The notes under the pieces are model-generated. The model ran no database searches, was not told where the DNA came from, and saw nothing but the letters and a program-made list of their open reading frames with translations. Both the position numbers and the translations under genes were made by a program. Shown piece by piece: positions 42,030 to 50,825 of a DNA stretch of 64,000 nucleotides (its first letter is position 1; each line of letters starts with the position of its first letter). The stretch is taken from the NCBI GenBank assembly GCA_963811595.1, contig CAWERW010000005.1, positions 228,766 to 292,765 on the forward strand, read 5' to 3'. Source of the DNA: DASQFQ01 sp963811595 (GTDB lineage: Bacteria; Actinomycetota; Thermoleophilia; Solirubrobacterales; Solirubrobacteraceae).

Positions 42030-43460
42030 ATGTCCCGCCTCGTCCGATTCATCCTCCTGCTGGTAGGCGCCGGTGCACTCATCGCGGTCGCCCGCCACAT
42101 GTCGCGCCGCCGCGACGACCAGACCCAGCCCTTCTTCGCGGACGCCTACGTCCCGCCCGCCCCGGCCCCCACGCCGGTCGTGGAGCCGATCGCGGCCGTC
42201 GAGCCCGTCGTCGAGCCCACGCCCGAGCCCGTTGCCGACGCCGTCGTGGTCGAGGAGCCCGCCCCGGAGGCCGCTCCCGAGCCGATCGTCGCCGAGGAGC
42301 CCGTCACCGCCGAGGAGCCCTACGTGGCCGAGGAGCCCGCCCCGGAGGCCGCTCCCGAGCCGATCGTGGCCGAGGAGCCCGTCACCGCCGAGGAGCCCTA
42401 CGTGGCCGAGGAGCCCGCCCCCGAGCCCATCGTCGCCGAGGAGCCCGTCGCAGAGCCGGTCATGGCTGTGGAGCCCGCCATCGCGCCTGAGGCCGCTTAC
42501 GAGCTGCCCGTGGTCGAGGTCGAGCCCGTCGCCGCGGTCGAGGAAACGGCCCCCGTGGTCGGCGAGGAGCTCGTCATGGAGCTTCCCGTCGCCGAGGAGC
42601 CGGTCGCGGAGCAGTCTTGGGAGGTCCCGCTGATGGAGGAGCCGGCCGTCGAGCCGACCCCCGTGCCGTACGTGGAGCCGATCGCCGAGGAGGCCCGGGT
42701 CCTGGCCGAGGAGCCCGTCGAGGCGGAGGGTCCCGTCAGGGAGCCCATGGCCTTCGAGGAGCCCGAGGCGGACCAGGCCGTCATGGAACCCGTCGCGGCC
42801 GAGGAGCACGGCGTGGAGCCCATCGTCTTCGAGGAGCCCGTCACGGCGCCCGTCGAGGCCGAGGAGCCCGTCATGGAGCCTGTGGCCGCCGAGGAGCCCT
42901 ACGTCGCGGAGGAGCCCGTTACGGAGCCCGCTGGCGCCGAGGAGCCCGTCATGGAGCCCGTCGCCGCAGAGGAGCCCTACGTCGTCGAAGAGCCCGTCAT
43001 GGAGCCTGTGGCCGCCGAGGAGCCCTACGTCGCGGAGGAGCCCGTTACGGAGCCCGCTGCTGCCGAGGAGCCCGTCATGGAGCCCGTCGCCGCAGAGGAG
43101 CCCTACGTGGCCGAGGAGCCCGTCATGGAGCCCGTGGCCGCAGAGGAGCCCTACGTGGCCGAGGAGCCCGTCATGGAGCCCGTCGCCGCAGAGGAGCCCT
43201 ACGTCGTCGAAGAGCCCGTCATGGAGCCGGTCGTCGCAGAGGAGCCCTACGTGGTCGAAGAGCCCGTGGTTGCCGAGGAGGACTCGTTCAACCAGGTCGA
43301 GCCCTCCCCGTTCGTCGCCGAGCCGACCTCGGAGGAGGAGCCCGTCGTGGCGCCCGCCGAGGAGGAGCCGTGGTTCGTCGCGGACGTGCAGGAGCCGGCG
43401 CCCGCGCCGGAGCGGCCGTCGGTGACCGACACGTGGTCGGGCCGGTCGCTCGGCTCGTAG
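42030..43460 (+). CDS. Membrane-anchored PEP/VEE-repeat acidic protein
   Basis: 476 residues from ATG 42030, with a clean GAAGGAG Shine-Dalgarno 9 bp upstream. N-terminal membrane helix (FILLLVGAGALIAVA), then an almost pure Pro/Glu/Val/Ala repeat region (about residues 50-425). This is built from EEPVxEPV and EEPYV units, 16-residue copies becoming nearly identical after residue 277. The C-terminus ends with SVTDTWSGRSLG. A PE/VE repeat of this length would form an extended negatively charged rod, suited to spanning the wall. No enzymatic domain is present. Structure and order resemble the preceding gene. Confidence 0.78.
   Translation: MSRLVRFILLLVGAGALIAVARHMSRRRDDQTQPFFADAYVPPAPAPTPVVEPIAAVEPVVEPTPEPVADAVVVEEPAPEAAPEPIVAEEPVTAEEPYVAEEPAPEAAPEPIVAEEPVTAEEPYVAEEPAPEPIVAEEPVAEPVMAVEPAIAPEAAYELPVVEVEPVAAVEETAPVVGEELVMELPVAEEPVAEQSWEVPLMEEPAVEPTPVPYVEPIAEEARVLAEEPVEAEGPVREPMAFEEPEADQAVMEPVAAEEHGVEPIVFEEPVTAPVEAEEPVMEPVAAEEPYVAEEPVTEPAGAEEPVMEPVAAEEPYVVEEPVMEPVAAEEPYVAEEPVTEPAAAEEPVMEPVAAEEPYVAEEPVMEPVAAEEPYVAEEPVMEPVAAEEPYVVEEPVMEPVVAEEPYVVEEPVVAEEDSFNQVEPSPFVAEPTSEEEPVVAPAEEEPWFVADVQEPAPAPERPSVTDTWSGRSLGS
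42861..43256 (+). repeat. Coding tandem repeat, 48-bp and 30-bp units
   Basis: Seven 48-bp units (EEPVMEPVAAEEPYVA/V) and two 30-bp units (EEPVTEPAGA/AAA) are arranged 48-30-48-48-30-48-48-48-48. Units are nearly identical at the DNA level, pointing to recent expansion by slippage or unequal recombination. Confidence 0.85.
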
Positions 43461-43483
43461 CCGCCCGAGACACACCTATTTCG

Positions 43484-43530
43484 CCGAGCGCCGGGGCGTC
43501 CGCAGCAGTGCGGGTGTCGCCGGCGCTCGG
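43484..43530 (+). terminator. Terminator hairpin after the repeat-protein gene
   Basis: CCGAGCGCCGG (43484-43494) pairs perfectly with CCGGCGCTCGG (43520-43530). The loop holds a second stem, CCGCA/TGCGG. It begins 23 bp after the stop and is followed by a weak TCGTTAAT. Further on, TTTGC-AGAC-GCAAA forms another small stem; the rest of 43461-43670 shows nothing else. Confidence 0.65.
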
Positions 43531-43670
43531 TCGTTAATGGCTCCGCGCCGCGATCCTTGCGCGTGCGACCTTTGCAGACGCAAAGATCTGGCGACATGCC
43601 GTCAGCATGAACGCGCGGATGCAGCAGCAGGACGCCCAGCGGTAGTCCACAATAGGAACCAGGACAACGG

Positions 43671-45194
43671 ATGAGCACCCTCGTCGGCATGCAGCTCAAC
43701 GGGCGGTACCGGCTCGACGCCCAGATCGGCGCCGGCGGGATGTCGACCGTCTACCGGGCCTTCGATGCCGTGCTCGAGCGCCGCGTCGCGGTCAAGCTCA
43801 TGCACCGCGAGATCGCGGCCGACACCGACCAGCTCGAGCGCTTCAGACGAGAAGCCCGCGCCGTCGCCCAGCTCAGCCACCCCCACATCGTCGGCGTCAT
43901 CGACGCGGGCGAGGAGGACGGCCGCCCCTACATCGTCTTCGAATACGTCGAGGGCGAGACGCTGAAGGACCGCATCCGGCGCATGGGCCGGCTCCCCATC
44001 GACGAGTCGATCGCCTACGCGATCGAGATCGCCCGCGCCCTGTCCGCCGCCCACGCCCGCCACATCGTCCACCGCGACGTCAAGCCGCAGAACGTCCTGA
44101 TCGACGAGGAGGGCTCCGCCAAGGTCACCGACTTCGGCATCGCCCGCAGCCTCGACGAGGACGGCCTCACCGCCGAGGGCCGCGTCCTCGGCACGACCGA
44201 CTACGTCTCGCCCGAGCAGGCCCTCGGCCACGACGTCAACGGCCAGTCCGACATCTACTCGCTCGGCGTCGTCCTGTTCGAGATGCTCACCGGCGACGTG
44301 CCGTTCCACGCCGAGAACCAGGTCGCCGTGGCCATGAAGCACGTCCGCGAGGACCTGCCCGACGTCCAGATGCGCCGCCCCGAGGTGTCCGCGGGCCTCG
44401 CCGCGATCCTCGACCGCATGACCGACAAGCACCTCGAGCACCGCTACCCCGACGCGCACACGCTCGAGGTCGACCTCGAGGACGCGCTCGCCGTCGAGGC
44501 CGCCCGCTCCGGCCGCGCCACCGGCGAGGCGACCGCGGTCATCGCCACCCTCCCCGACAGCGCCCGCCGCCGCGTCCCCTTCCGGCTCCGCCGCCGGATC
44601 CCGGTGATCGCCGTCGTCGGCGCGCTGCTGCTGGCCGGCGGCGTCCTCGCGGTCGTCCTCCTCCAGGGCCTCGAGCGCACCCAGCGCGGCACCGGCGAGG
44701 GCAAGGTCCAGGCGCCGCCCGGCACCCGCGTCGTCTCCGTCAAGCGCACGAGCGCCCAGGACTTCGACCCGCTCGGCGACGACGACGAGCACGCCGACGA
44801 GGCCTCGCTCGCCGTCGACAAGGACCCCGGCACCGCCTGGACGACCGAGAGCTACAGCGGCGGAACGATCGCCGGCAAGGACGGCGTCGGCCTCTACATC
44901 GACGCCGCGCCCGAGGTGACCGCCACCAAGATCGAGCTCGACACGCCGAAGCCCGGGTGGCAGGCCGAGATCCACGTCGCCGAGGACGGCCCGGCGCCCG
45001 ACGCCGCTCCCGGCGTCGGCAACGAGTGGCAGCGCGTCGGCGGCGGCACCGTCAAGCGCAAGCGCCAGCGCTTCACGCTCCGGACCGAGGGCAAGCCCTA
45101 CCGCTACTACCTCGTCTGGATCACGAAGCTCCCCGAGGGCGAGGAGCGCGTCGAGCTCTCCGACGTCTCGCTGTTCCGCAAGACCGCGAGCTGA
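43671..45194 (+). CDS. Membrane Ser/Thr protein kinase with discoidin-like sensor
   Basis: 507 residues. Kinase domain 13-280: G-loop GAGGMSTVY, Lys42 in VAVKL, HRD at 134-136, DFG at 154-156, and GTTDYVSPEQAL. One membrane helix (about 310-332) leads to an exported C-terminal domain of about 160 residues. That domain reads like an F5/8-type (discoidin) fold: SLAVDKDPGTAWTTESYSGG ... GVGLYIDAAPEVTATKIEL. It lacks the PASTA repeats of PknB, so it should sense a different, perhaps carbohydrate, ligand. It is convergent with ddl, with a shared terminator between them. Confidence 0.9.
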   Translation: MSTLVGMQLNGRYRLDAQIGAGGMSTVYRAFDAVLERRVAVKLMHREIAADTDQLERFRREARAVAQLSHPHIVGVIDAGEEDGRPYIVFEYVEGETLKDRIRRMGRLPIDESIAYAIEIARALSAAHARHIVHRDVKPQNVLIDEEGSAKVTDFGIARSLDEDGLTAEGRVLGTTDYVSPEQALGHDVNGQSDIYSLGVVLFEMLTGDVPFHAENQVAVAMKHVREDLPDVQMRRPEVSAGLAAILDRMTDKHLEHRYPDAHTLEVDLEDALAVEAARSGRATGEATAVIATLPDSARRRVPFRLRRRIPVIAVVGALLLAGGVLAVVLLQGLERTQRGTGEGKVQAPPGTRVVSVKRTSAQDFDPLGDDDEHADEASLAVDKDPGTAWTTESYSGGTIAGKDGVGLYIDAAPEVTATKIELDTPKPGWQAEIHVAEDGPAPDAAPGVGNEWQRVGGGTVKRKRQRFTLRTEGKPYRYYLVWITKLPEGEERVELSDVSLFRKTAS

Positions 45195-45236
45195 GCGCCG
45201 CTAGAGCGGACGACCCTGACGGGTGCGGGCGCTCAG
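45191..45236. terminator. Bidirectional terminator between kinase and ddl
   Basis: CTGAGCGCC (45191-45199) and GGCGCTCAG (45228-45236) are perfectly complementary, with an inner ACCC/GGGT stem in the 28-nt loop. Both TGA stop codons of the convergent genes lie within the arms. Confidence 0.6.
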
Positions 45237-46228
45237 AACGCGTGGCCCGCGCGCTCCGCGCGGTAGCGCTCCAGCGCGAGCGCCAGCAGCCGGTCGCAGA
45301 CCTCCGGGAACGTCCGCCCGCTGGCCTCCCACATCTTCGGGAAGCCGCTCGTGGCCGTCATGCCCGGCAGCGTGTTGAGCTCGTTGACGAGCACGCGCCC
45401 GTCCTCGACGAAGAAGTCGACCCGCGCCAGCCCCGAGCAGCCCACGCGCAGGAACGTCTCGCGCGCCAGCGACATCACCTCGGCGATCACGTCCTCGGCC
45501 ACCCGCGCCGGGATCTCGAGCTCGACCCCGCCCGGCGCGTACTTCGCCTCGTAGTCGTACCAGTCGGCATCGCCCTGGAGCACGACCTCCGCCGGCAGCG
45601 ACGCCTCGGGCTCGCCGAGCCCCGTGACCGCGCACTCGACCTCGATGCCGGGCGAGAACGCCTCCGCGATCGCGAGCCCGTCGTGCTGGAACGCCGTCTC
45701 CAGCGCCCCGTCGAGCTCCTCCGCAGAGGTCACCTTCGAGATCCCCACCGACGAGCCGAGCCGCGCCGGCTTGACGAACAGCGGCCAGCCGAGCGCGGCC
45801 AGCTCCCCCCGCACGGCGTCCGGCGTCGCCTGCCAGCGCGCCTCGCGCACCGCCAGATACGCCACCTGCGGCACGCCGGCGGCGGCCAGCACCTCCTTGA
45901 ACACGACCTTGTCCATGCACAGCGACGAGGCGAGCACGCCCGCCCCCACGTAGGGCAGGTCGAGCAGCTCGAGCAGCCCCTGGATCGTGCCGTCCTCCCC
46001 GAACGGCCCGTGCAGGACGGGGAACACGACCTCCGCCCCCAGCAGCCCGCCGCCCGGCACCAGCGACAGCTCCGCCCCGTCCGGCCCCTTCCAGGCGCCG
46101 CTGCGGGCCAGCCGCACCGAGATCACCTCGTGCCCGGCCTCCTCGAGCGCGGCGGACACCGTCGCCCCCGAGTCCAGCGACACGTCGTGCTCGGAGGAGC
46201 GCCCCCCGGCGAGGACCGCGACCCTCAC
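45233..46228 (-). CDS. ddl: D-alanine--D-alanine ligase
   Basis: 331 residues, ATP-grasp enzyme joining two D-Ala for peptidoglycan precursors. Motifs: LAGGRSSEHDVSLDSG, PVLHGPFGEDGTIQGLLELLDLPYVGAGV, MDKVVFKEVL, FVKPARLGSSVGISKV, and the metal/product site ARVDFFVEDGRVLVNELNTLPGMT. GTG 46228 overlaps the pknB stop (GTGA), so it is translated as the last gene of the kinase/division cluster. Confidence 0.95.
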   Translation of the reverse strand: MRVAVLAGGRSSEHDVSLDSGATVSAALEEAGHEVISVRLARSGAWKGPDGAELSLVPGGGLLGAEVVFPVLHGPFGEDGTIQGLLELLDLPYVGAGVLASSLCMDKVVFKEVLAAAGVPQVAYLAVREARWQATPDAVRGELAALGWPLFVKPARLGSSVGISKVTSAEELDGALETAFQHDGLAIAEAFSPGIEVECAVTGLGEPEASLPAEVVLQGDADWYDYEAKYAPGGVELEIPARVAEDVIAEVMSLARETFLRVGCSGLARVDFFVEDGRVLVNELNTLPGMTATSGFPKMWEASGRTFPEVCDRLLALALERYRAERAGHAF

Positions 46229-48099
46229 GGCGTCGCCGTGGGCGCCGGCGTGGCGCCCGGGTCCGGATCGAGGTTCTCGGGCTCGAAGCGCCCGACGACG
46301 ATCGTGACGCGGGAGCCCTTGTCGCGCTGCTCGCCGGCCGGCGGGGTCGTCTCGAGCACGGTGCCGTCGCCGTCGGGCCCGTCGATCGCCTGCTCGCGCC
46401 GGCGCACGCGGAAGCCCTCCTCCTCGAGGGCACGCGCCGCGTCGTCAGCCTCCTCCCCGAGCACGTCGGGGATCTCGACCTGCGGCGGCTCCTTGGCGAT
46501 CGTCAGCGTCACCGTGGCGCCCCGCTCGGCCTCGCTGCCGGCCGCCGGGCTCATCACGAGCACGGTGCCGGGCTCCTTCTCCTCGTCCTCGCGCTCGGTG
46601 AAGGAGACCTGGAGCCCGCGCGCCTCGAGCAGCCGCTCGGCGTCGTCGCGGTCGCGGCCGACGACGTCGGGCAGCTCGACCATGCGCGGGCCGCGCGAGA
46701 CGACGAGCGTCACCGTGCGACCGCGCTCGAGCCGCGAGCGCTCGGACGGCGACGTCTCGATCACCCGGTTCTCGCGCACCTCGTCGCTGAACTCGCGCCG
46801 CACGTCGACGCGGAAGCCCGCGGCCTTGAGCCGCCGCTCCGCCTGCGCTCGCGGCGTCCCGCGGACGAACGGGATCGTGGCGTCGCCGGGGCCGCTCGAG
46901 ACGATGATCGTCACCGTCGCGCCCTCCTCGGCCTCCTGGCCCGGCTGCGGGCGCTGGGTGGTGACGCGGTCCTCCGGCACGCTGTCGGAGCGCACGTTCT
47001 CGATCTTGGGCTCGAAGCCGCGGTTCTGGAGGATCTGCGCGGCGGTGGCCGAGCGGCGCCCGACGACGTCGGGCACCGAGACCTTCTCGGGCACGAGCAG
47101 CAGGTAGGCGCCGATCCCGATCCCGACGAGCGCCAGCACCGCCAGCAGCCACCACAGCCAGCGCAGGTTGCGGCGGTCGGCCCGCTCGAGCTCGGCGACC
47201 GGCGCCGGCAGGCCCGGATACGTCCCGGTGGTCTGCGCGATGCGCGTGTACTCGCCCGTGCCCGCCGGGATCCCGCGAGCGGCCTCGAGCGCGGTGATGA
47301 ACTCCTCGGCGTCGGCGAAGCGGTAGGCCGGATCCTTCTGCAGCGCCCGCATGACGACGTCCTCGAGCTGGTCGGAGACCGCCGGGTTGAACTCCGACGG
47401 CGGCACAGGCTCCTCGGAGACCTGCTTCAGCGCGATCGTGACCGCCGACTCGGCGTCGAACGGGACGCGCCCCGTCAGCAGCTCGTAGAGCACGACGCCG
47501 ACCGAGTAGAGGTCCGCCCGCGCGTCGACGGGATGCCCCTGCGCCTGCTCGGGCGAGAGGTACTGCGCCGTGCCCATGATCGAGCCGGTCTCGGTCATGT
47601 CCGAGGCGCCCGCCCGCGCGATCCCGAAGTCGGTGACCTTGGCGCGCCCCTCGTCGTCGACGATGACGTTGTGCGGCTTGATGTCGCGGTGCACGATCCC
47701 GCGCCGGTGCGCGAAGCGCGCGGCCTTGAGGATCTGGATCACGAGGTCGATCGCGCGATCGGACTCGAGCGCGCCCTCCTGGCGGACGATCTGCTTCAGC
47801 GACCGCCCCTCCAGGAACTCCATCGCGATGTAGTAGGTGCCGTCGAACTCGCCGCGGTCGAACACCGCCACGACGTTCGGGTGCTGCAGCCCGGCCGCGC
47901 TCGACGCCTCGCGGCGGAAGCGCTCGACGAACTCCTCGTCCTCGGCGAAGCGGCGGTACAGCAGCTTCAGCGCCACGCGCCGCCCGAGCTGCAGGTCCTC
48001 GGCGCAGTAGACGTCGGCCATCCCGCCCGAGCCGATGCGGTTGAGCACGCGGTAGCGCTCGTCGACGACCGTGTCCTTCGCGATCCCGTGAACGCTCAT
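46225..48099 (-). CDS. pknB: PASTA-domain Ser/Thr kinase PknB
   Basis: 624 residues. Kinase 16-280 with Lys45, HRD 137-139, DFG 157-159 and GTAQYLSPEQAQG. A membrane helix (LRWLWWLLAVLALVGIGIGAYLLL, about 313-336) is followed by four PASTA modules (VPDVVG, IPFVRG, LPDVVG, IPDVLG) and a Pro/Thr tail. The PASTA region binds muropeptide or lipid II, linking wall state to phosphorylation of growth proteins. It overlaps pbp upstream and ddl downstream by 4 bp each. Confidence 0.95.
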   Translation of the reverse strand: MSVHGIAKDTVVDERYRVLNRIGSGGMADVYCAEDLQLGRRVALKLLYRRFAEDEEFVERFRREASSAAGLQHPNVVAVFDRGEFDGTYYIAMEFLEGRSLKQIVRQEGALESDRAIDLVIQILKAARFAHRRGIVHRDIKPHNVIVDDEGRAKVTDFGIARAGASDMTETGSIMGTAQYLSPEQAQGHPVDARADLYSVGVVLYELLTGRVPFDAESAVTIALKQVSEEPVPPSEFNPAVSDQLEDVVMRALQKDPAYRFADAEEFITALEAARGIPAGTGEYTRIAQTTGTYPGLPAPVAELERADRRNLRWLWWLLAVLALVGIGIGAYLLLVPEKVSVPDVVGRRSATAAQILQNRGFEPKIENVRSDSVPEDRVTTQRPQPGQEAEEGATVTIIVSSGPGDATIPFVRGTPRAQAERRLKAAGFRVDVRREFSDEVRENRVIETSPSERSRLERGRTVTLVVSRGPRMVELPDVVGRDRDDAERLLEARGLQVSFTEREDEEKEPGTVLVMSPAAGSEAERGATVTLTIAKEPPQVEIPDVLGEEADDAARALEEEGFRVRRREQAIDGPDGDGTVLETTPPAGEQRDKGSRVTIVVGRFEPENLDPDPGATPAPTATP

Positions 48100-49520
48100 C
48101 CGCCGTCCACCGCCTCGATCACCGACTTGGCGATCGGCGCGGCGTCGACACCGCCGGTGCCAGAAATCCGCTCGATCACGACCGCGACCGCGACCTCGCC
48201 CGTGAAGCCGATGAACCAGGCGTCGTTGATGTCGCGGTCGACGTCGATCTCCGCCGTGCCGGTCTTGCCCGCGAGCCTGACGCCCTCGAGCGCCGCGGCG
48301 GTCCCTGTGCCCTCGTCGACGACCCGGAGCATCATCGCCGTGAGGTCGCGCGCGGTGTCCTCGTTCATGACCCGCTCGGCGCGCTCGCCCTCGATCTCGT
48401 CCTGCGTGCGCCCGTCGGGGTCGACGATCTTCTGCGTGATGTGCGGCTCCATCCGCACCCCGCCGTTGGCCACCGTGGCGGCGACCGTCGCCATCTGCAG
48501 CGGCGTCACGAGCAGCTTGTCCTGGCCGATCGCCATGCGGCCGACGTCGATCTGGCGCGAGGTGGGCGAGAGCAGCCGGCCGCGCTCGCCGCGCTCGCCG
48601 CTGGCGAGCAGCTGGTCGGCCGGGAGGTCGATCGGCGGCTGCTTGTAGAAGCCGAACTTCGTCATGTACTCGGCCATCGTGCTCTTGCCGAGCTTCTCAC
48701 CGACCTCGGCCCACACGGTGTTGACCGACTTCGTGAGCGCCTCGGTGAGCGTGATGTCGCCGAAGTCCTCGTTGCCGAAGTTGTTGAGCGGGACGCCCGA
48801 GATCTTCTTGCCGTTCTCGCCGCTGACCGTCGAGTTGGGCGTGTACTTCCCGGTGTCGATCGCCGCCACCGCGGTCACGACCTTCATCGTCGAGCCGGGC
48901 GGGAAGCCCGACTGCGTCGCGCGGTTGACGAGCGGCGAGTTCTGCTCGTCCGTCGAGAGCTCCGAGAACGTGTTGCCCTCGTCGAGCCCGTTCGGGTCGT
49001 AGGAGGGCGTGCTCACCATCGCGAGCACCTTCCCGGTCTTGGGCTCGAGCGCCACCACGGCGCCCTTGCGGCCCTTCAGCCCGTCGATCGCGGCCTGCTG
49101 GGCCTTCGAGTCGAGCGTCGTGCGGATCGAGTCGCCGACGCCGCGCTCGCCGAGGATCGAGTCGACCGCGCCGATCAGCTCCGTGCGGCGGCCGGTCAGC
49201 GGGTCGTTGCGGTACTCCTCGAGCCCCGAGCGGCCGAGCTTCGTGAACGAGTAGCCGATCGCGTGGGCGAACGTCTCGTCGGTCGGGTAGCGCCGCGCGT
49301 AGCGCTCCGCGTCGATCTTCACCGACCGGGCGAGCACCTTGCCGTCGGCGGAGCGGATCGTGCCGCGCTTGATGCGCTCCTCGGCCAGCAGCGGCCGCCG
49401 GTTCGCCGCGTTGTCGCGCATCTCGCCGGCCTTGAACACGCTCCACCACGAGGTCGCGAACACGAGCACGCCGAACAGCAGGGCGAAGAACGCGTAGAGG
49501 CGGACGATCGGCGTGTTCAT
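48096..49520 (-). CDS. pbpA: Class B penicillin-binding protein (PbpA type)
   Basis: 474 residues, transpeptidase. An N-terminal membrane helix (VRLYAFFALLFGVLVFATSWW) is followed by a short dimerisation region (KRGTIRSADGKVLARS). The catalytic domain contains GSTMK (SxxK), KSVNT (SxN) and GKTGTAE (KTG). The length matches actinobacterial PbpA. It cross-links peptidoglycan together with the SEDS glycosyltransferase encoded just upstream (ATGA overlap). Confidence 0.94.
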   Translation of the reverse strand: MNTPIVRLYAFFALLFGVLVFATSWWSVFKAGEMRDNAANRRPLLAEERIKRGTIRSADGKVLARSVKIDAERYARRYPTDETFAHAIGYSFTKLGRSGLEEYRNDPLTGRRTELIGAVDSILGERGVGDSIRTTLDSKAQQAAIDGLKGRKGAVVALEPKTGKVLAMVSTPSYDPNGLDEGNTFSELSTDEQNSPLVNRATQSGFPPGSTMKVVTAVAAIDTGKYTPNSTVSGENGKKISGVPLNNFGNEDFGDITLTEALTKSVNTVWAEVGEKLGKSTMAEYMTKFGFYKQPPIDLPADQLLASGERGERGRLLSPTSRQIDVGRMAIGQDKLLVTPLQMATVAATVANGGVRMEPHITQKIVDPDGRTQDEIEGERAERVMNEDTARDLTAMMLRVVDEGTGTAAALEGVRLAGKTGTAEIDVDRDINDAWFIGFTGEVAVAVVIERISGTGGVDAAPIAKSVIEAVDGG

Positions 49521-50815
49521 CGCAGGTGCGCCGGCCTTCGCGCGCGGTCGGAGACGAGCATCAGCAGCGCCAGCAGGACGAAGTTGGCGACGATCGAGGA
49601 GCCGCCGTAGGAGACGAACGGCAGCGTCACGCCGGTCAGCGGGATCACCTTCGTCACGCCGCCGACGATCACGAACACCTGCAGCGCGAAGACCGCCGTC
49701 AGGCCCGTGGCCAGCAGCTTGGAGAACGAGTCGGGGGCGAGCATCGCGGTCTTCATCCCGCGCTCGGTGAACAGCAGGTAGACGAGCAGCAGCCCGACCG
49801 CGCCCGCGAGCCCGAGCTCGTTGACGATCACGGAGTAGATGAGGTCGGTGTCGGCGGCCGGCAGCAGCGGCGTGCCGCCCACCGACAGCAGCGCCTGGCC
49901 GAAGCCGGTGCCGAACAGCCCGCCGTCGGCCTGCGCGAACAGCGACTGCGCGATCTGGTAGCCCTCCTTCTCGACCAGGCTGGCCTTGAACGGGTCCTGC
50001 CAGATCGCCACGCGGTCCTGGATGTGGCCGGTGACCTGGTACATCACCCACGAGCCGGCGGCGAACAGCACGAGCCCGATCGCCACGAACGAGAAGCGGT
50101 TGGTCGCGACGTAGAGCAGCGCCAGGAAGCCGCCGAAGTACATGACCGACGAGCCGATGTCGCGGATGAAGAAGAGCAGGAACATCGCGGCGCCCCAGAC
50201 CACGAGCAGCGGCCCGAAGTGCTTCAGCGGCGGCAGCGTGATCCCGGCGATCCGGCGCGCGCCCTGCACCAGCAGCTGCCGGTTGTCGCGCAGGTAGGCC
50301 GCGAGGAAGATGACGATCGCGAGCTTGCCGAACTCCGCGGGCTGGAAGGAGACCGAGCCGATCCCGACCCCCAGGTAGGCGCCGTTGACCTGCTGGCCGA
50401 TGCCCGGGATGCGCGGGAGCAGCAGCAGCGCGAGCCCGGCGCCGGCGATCGTGTAGCGGTAGCGCTCGAGCACGCGGAAGTCCTTGAGGAACACGATCGT
50501 GAGCGTGAAGAGCAGGAGGCCGAACGCGAACCAGCCGGCCTGGCGGATCGCCTTCTCCGCGTCGAGCCGGTAGATCACGACGAGCCCGAAGCAGGCGAGC
50601 ACGGCGGCGAGCGGCAGCATGTACGGGTCGGCGTACGGCAGCCGGAACCGCACGACGAGGTGGGTGGCGACGCAGACGCCGAGGAAGATCGCGCCGTAGG
50701 TCAGCGAGACGTCGGAGAGCCGCTGGGACTCCTGGATGAAGATCGCGGCGAACCCGGCCGCGACGAGCAGCGAGGCGGGGACCAGCGCGAGCAGCTCGCG
50801 GTTGCGGGCGCTCAT
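49517..50815 (-). CDS. rodA: SEDS-family peptidoglycan polymerase (RodA/FtsW)
   Basis: 432 residues, about ten membrane helices. Conserved blocks are PAEFGKLAIVIFLAAYL, FFIRDIGSSVMYFGGFLALLYVA (the D/E catalytic-type loop) and ALQVFVIVGGVTKVIPLTGVTLPFVSYGGSS near the end. It polymerises lipid II glycan strands with its class B PBP partner. The RodA name is inferred from cluster context; FtsW is the alternative. Confidence 0.93.
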   Translation of the reverse strand: MSARNRELLALVPASLLVAAGFAAIFIQESQRLSDVSLTYGAIFLGVCVATHLVVRFRLPYADPYMLPLAAVLACFGLVVIYRLDAEKAIRQAGWFAFGLLLFTLTIVFLKDFRVLERYRYTIAGAGLALLLLPRIPGIGQQVNGAYLGVGIGSVSFQPAEFGKLAIVIFLAAYLRDNRQLLVQGARRIAGITLPPLKHFGPLLVVWGAAMFLLFFIRDIGSSVMYFGGFLALLYVATNRFSFVAIGLVLFAAGSWVMYQVTGHIQDRVAIWQDPFKASLVEKEGYQIAQSLFAQADGGLFGTGFGQALLSVGGTPLLPAADTDLIYSVIVNELGLAGAVGLLLVYLLFTERGMKTAMLAPDSFSKLLATGLTAVFALQVFVIVGGVTKVIPLTGVTLPFVSYGGSSIVANFVLLALLMLVSDRARRPAHLR

Positions 50816-50825
50816 GTGGCCTGCC

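Noticed and set aside
42861..43256. Possible CRISPR array because of regularly spaced repeats
   Set aside because: Units are contiguous coding repeats in frame with no unique spacers, and no cas genes are nearby.
41928..43475. 515-residue minus-strand frame rich in Gly, Leu, Asp and His (GLLxDxGLL repeats)
   Set aside because: It is the exact antisense image of the EEPVMEPVAAEEPYV repeats and has no start signal. The plus-strand frame has a strong Shine-Dalgarno and a membrane anchor.
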